Assembly: GCF_000526935.1 (NCBI RefSeq)
Contig: NZ_JAHA01000006.1
Location: forward strand, 310,001 to 374,000
Origin: Butyrivibrio sp. FCS014
GTDB taxonomy: Bacteria > Bacillota > Clostridia > Lachnospirales > Lachnospiraceae
Direction of reading: 5' to 3'
Length of the DNA stretch: 64,000 nucleotides
Position numbers and translations under genes: made by a program. This document shows positions 63,901 to 64,000 of this stretch, one piece after another (the stretch's first letter is position 1; every line of letters begins with the position of its first letter). The notes beneath the pieces are model-generated. The model saw only the letters and a list, made by a program, of their open reading frames with translations. It was not told the DNA's origin and searched no databases.

Positions 63901-63958
63901 CGAAGTAAAAAGGCTGCTTTCCGCTGTTGACAGAGACGGGCTTTTAAATGTACTTTAG
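60917..63958 (+). CDS. Hybrid sensor histidine kinase with receiver and Hpt domains
   Basis: A 1,013-residue kinase: five or six N-terminal membrane segments (about 20-185) of the 5TMR type, an extracellular segment, another helix near 310-330 and a HAMP-like linker. HisKA has SNISHEIRTPINAV (His422), then HATPase (DTGIGIRE, GTGLGISIV), a receiver (VVDDTRTNL, Asp729 in FLDHRMP) and an Hpt domain with HGLKSSAKAIGA (His884). It starts 27 bp after the hydrogenase gene and may sense the redox or transport state it serves; this is inferred from position. Confidence 0.92.
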   Translation: MRRLFRKLAMPMDKREVLKIIIHAVMVIFTAVYTVKYNQKMYHVDNMSYGIAGIIYAFRYLPVLVTTALGGAVPGMMSIILVFIYYSVAYSSFSYLTFIYLLAACVIDVLVKKKWFNRSWKIFPAMIVLMNLLGTFWGIVLLLLSDYGIYTISVRQVVMLFLNELPGSLLCTVVIYLLLNKLPEKTLLLFGNGKYYVDPRHLSEDDRYVVEGRSRIGKVVMNIIVFEALVLGIFAELASNTLIPTMKEHEELSAPAQRSVFSYVGSTDRIESMVSLDIMRDSRAESDYITGLLASDRASTLNIKFSVRLAMLISIIVIPMAVFMNRYAQRRIVAPIRLMSKSMSEIYNSNEDNLDENIRKVHDMDIRTGDEIEELYHTMDLTVYRLVEYIQLVRTRQTIEDQLRVAKSASEAKSRFLSNISHEIRTPINAVLGFDEMIIRESKDESILSYARDIQDSGRTLLALINDVLDFSKIEAGKIDLIPVEYELGSLLNDLVNMSQMRAREKDLEFNINVNEKIPHVLFGDEIRIKQCILNIVTNGVKYTEKGSVTLNIDYEIAESENPQTEEDNILLKVSVEDTGIGIREEDMEKLSAAFERVDETRNRTIEGTGLGISIVTSLLELMDSKLEIKSEYGKGSIFSFKILQNVVDWEPIGDFEKKVREVRSESDAYTESFHAPEARILVVDDTRTNLTVIKGLLKFTKMQVDTATSGVEAIEMARYTKYNMIFLDHRMPEMDGIQTFHAMQEMAEDINRDTPVIALTANAISGSREMYFKEGFTNYMAKPVDPAKLEEMILMYLPPELVSKPGDVDFETEGTTTDEEKEALQELLGLSGVDVNAAISRCGSATLAREVMRDFWQSIEERADKIEHYESIRDIKDYTIFVHGLKSSAKAIGALDLSEKAKYLENCGNGGDIDEIEELTPELLELYRSYLTKLEPILEKEDDGDKPMISEEELENAFASIKEFVSASYFDSADDIMGMLEGYSIPEGSKEKYREVKRLLSAVDRDGLLNVL

Positions 63959-63981
63959 TATAGAAAAAAGAGAGGACTCAC

Positions 63982-64000
63982 ATGGACAAGAGAGTTTTAC
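63982..64000 (+). CDS. Partial gene at the window edge
   Basis: ATG 63982 follows GAGAGGA and opens MDKRVL before the window ends, 23 bp after the hybrid kinase stop. As the next cistron it could be a response regulator, but too little is visible to say. Confidence 0.55.

Overview
The window looks like a chromosomal segment of a Lachnospiraceae bacterium (class Clostridia), most likely Butyrivibrio or a close relative. This rests on the Firmicute-type ribosomal gene order, a zinc-ribbon S14, strong Shine-Dalgarno sequences, a stand-alone ECF ATPase/permease module, a group-B-like [FeFe] hydrogenase, a cytoplasmic GH5 glycosidase and many GGDEF proteins. The genus is inference; no database was searched.

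Layout. (1) 1-4.9 kb is the 3' part of the S10/spc ribosomal cluster (rplE to secY), followed by adk, map and infA. (2) A diguanylate cyclase and a reverse-strand aldo/keto reductase split infA from rpmJ. A good promoter at 9.1 kb restarts rpmJ-rpsM-rpsK-rpsD-rpoA-rplQ. Several gaps inside the ribosomal cluster are unusually long (about 200-260 nt) and full of hairpins. (3) 13.1-22.6 kb holds an AAA+ ATPase paired with a large protein carrying a permuted NlpC/P60-like His/Cys pair, a DD-peptidase-like protein, and a PAS/GGDEF/EAL protein. (4) 22.6-27.0 kb is ecfA1-ecfA2-ecfT-truA, then rplM-rpsI behind a structured leader.

(5) 27.0-38.4 kb is an island at the 3' end of rpsI. A 19-bp sequence at the rpsI stop codon recurs exactly at 38,362 and as 15 bp at 36,237. 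The first unit (about 9.3 kb) looks like an integrative mobilizable element: tyrosine integrase, XRE repressor with an operator array, excisionase-like protein, RepA-type helicase, candidate oriT and MOBV relaxase. Its cargo is a Fic-like protein, an ArsR regulator, a YeiH-family exporter and a LysR regulator. The second unit (about 2.1 kb) has no integrase and carries two different putative intramembrane proteases (PrsW-like and CPBP), which looks like a passenger cassette. 

(6) 38.5-53.4 kb is rich in signalling genes: a chemoreceptor, gene debris, a MATE exporter, a three-gene cluster (MotA-like membrane protein, single-domain LuxR HTH, SurA-like lipid-side protein), two diguanylate cyclases, a large anchored surface protein, and a single polypeptide joining an APC amino-acid permease to a hybrid histidine kinase. 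(7) 53.4-64 kb has a GH5 glycosidase next to a convergent AraC regulator, a YczE-type membrane protein, then an apparent operon of larB, an NMT1/SsuA-type ABC transporter, a group-B-like [FeFe] hydrogenase and a hybrid kinase with an Hpt domain. A new gene starts at the right edge.
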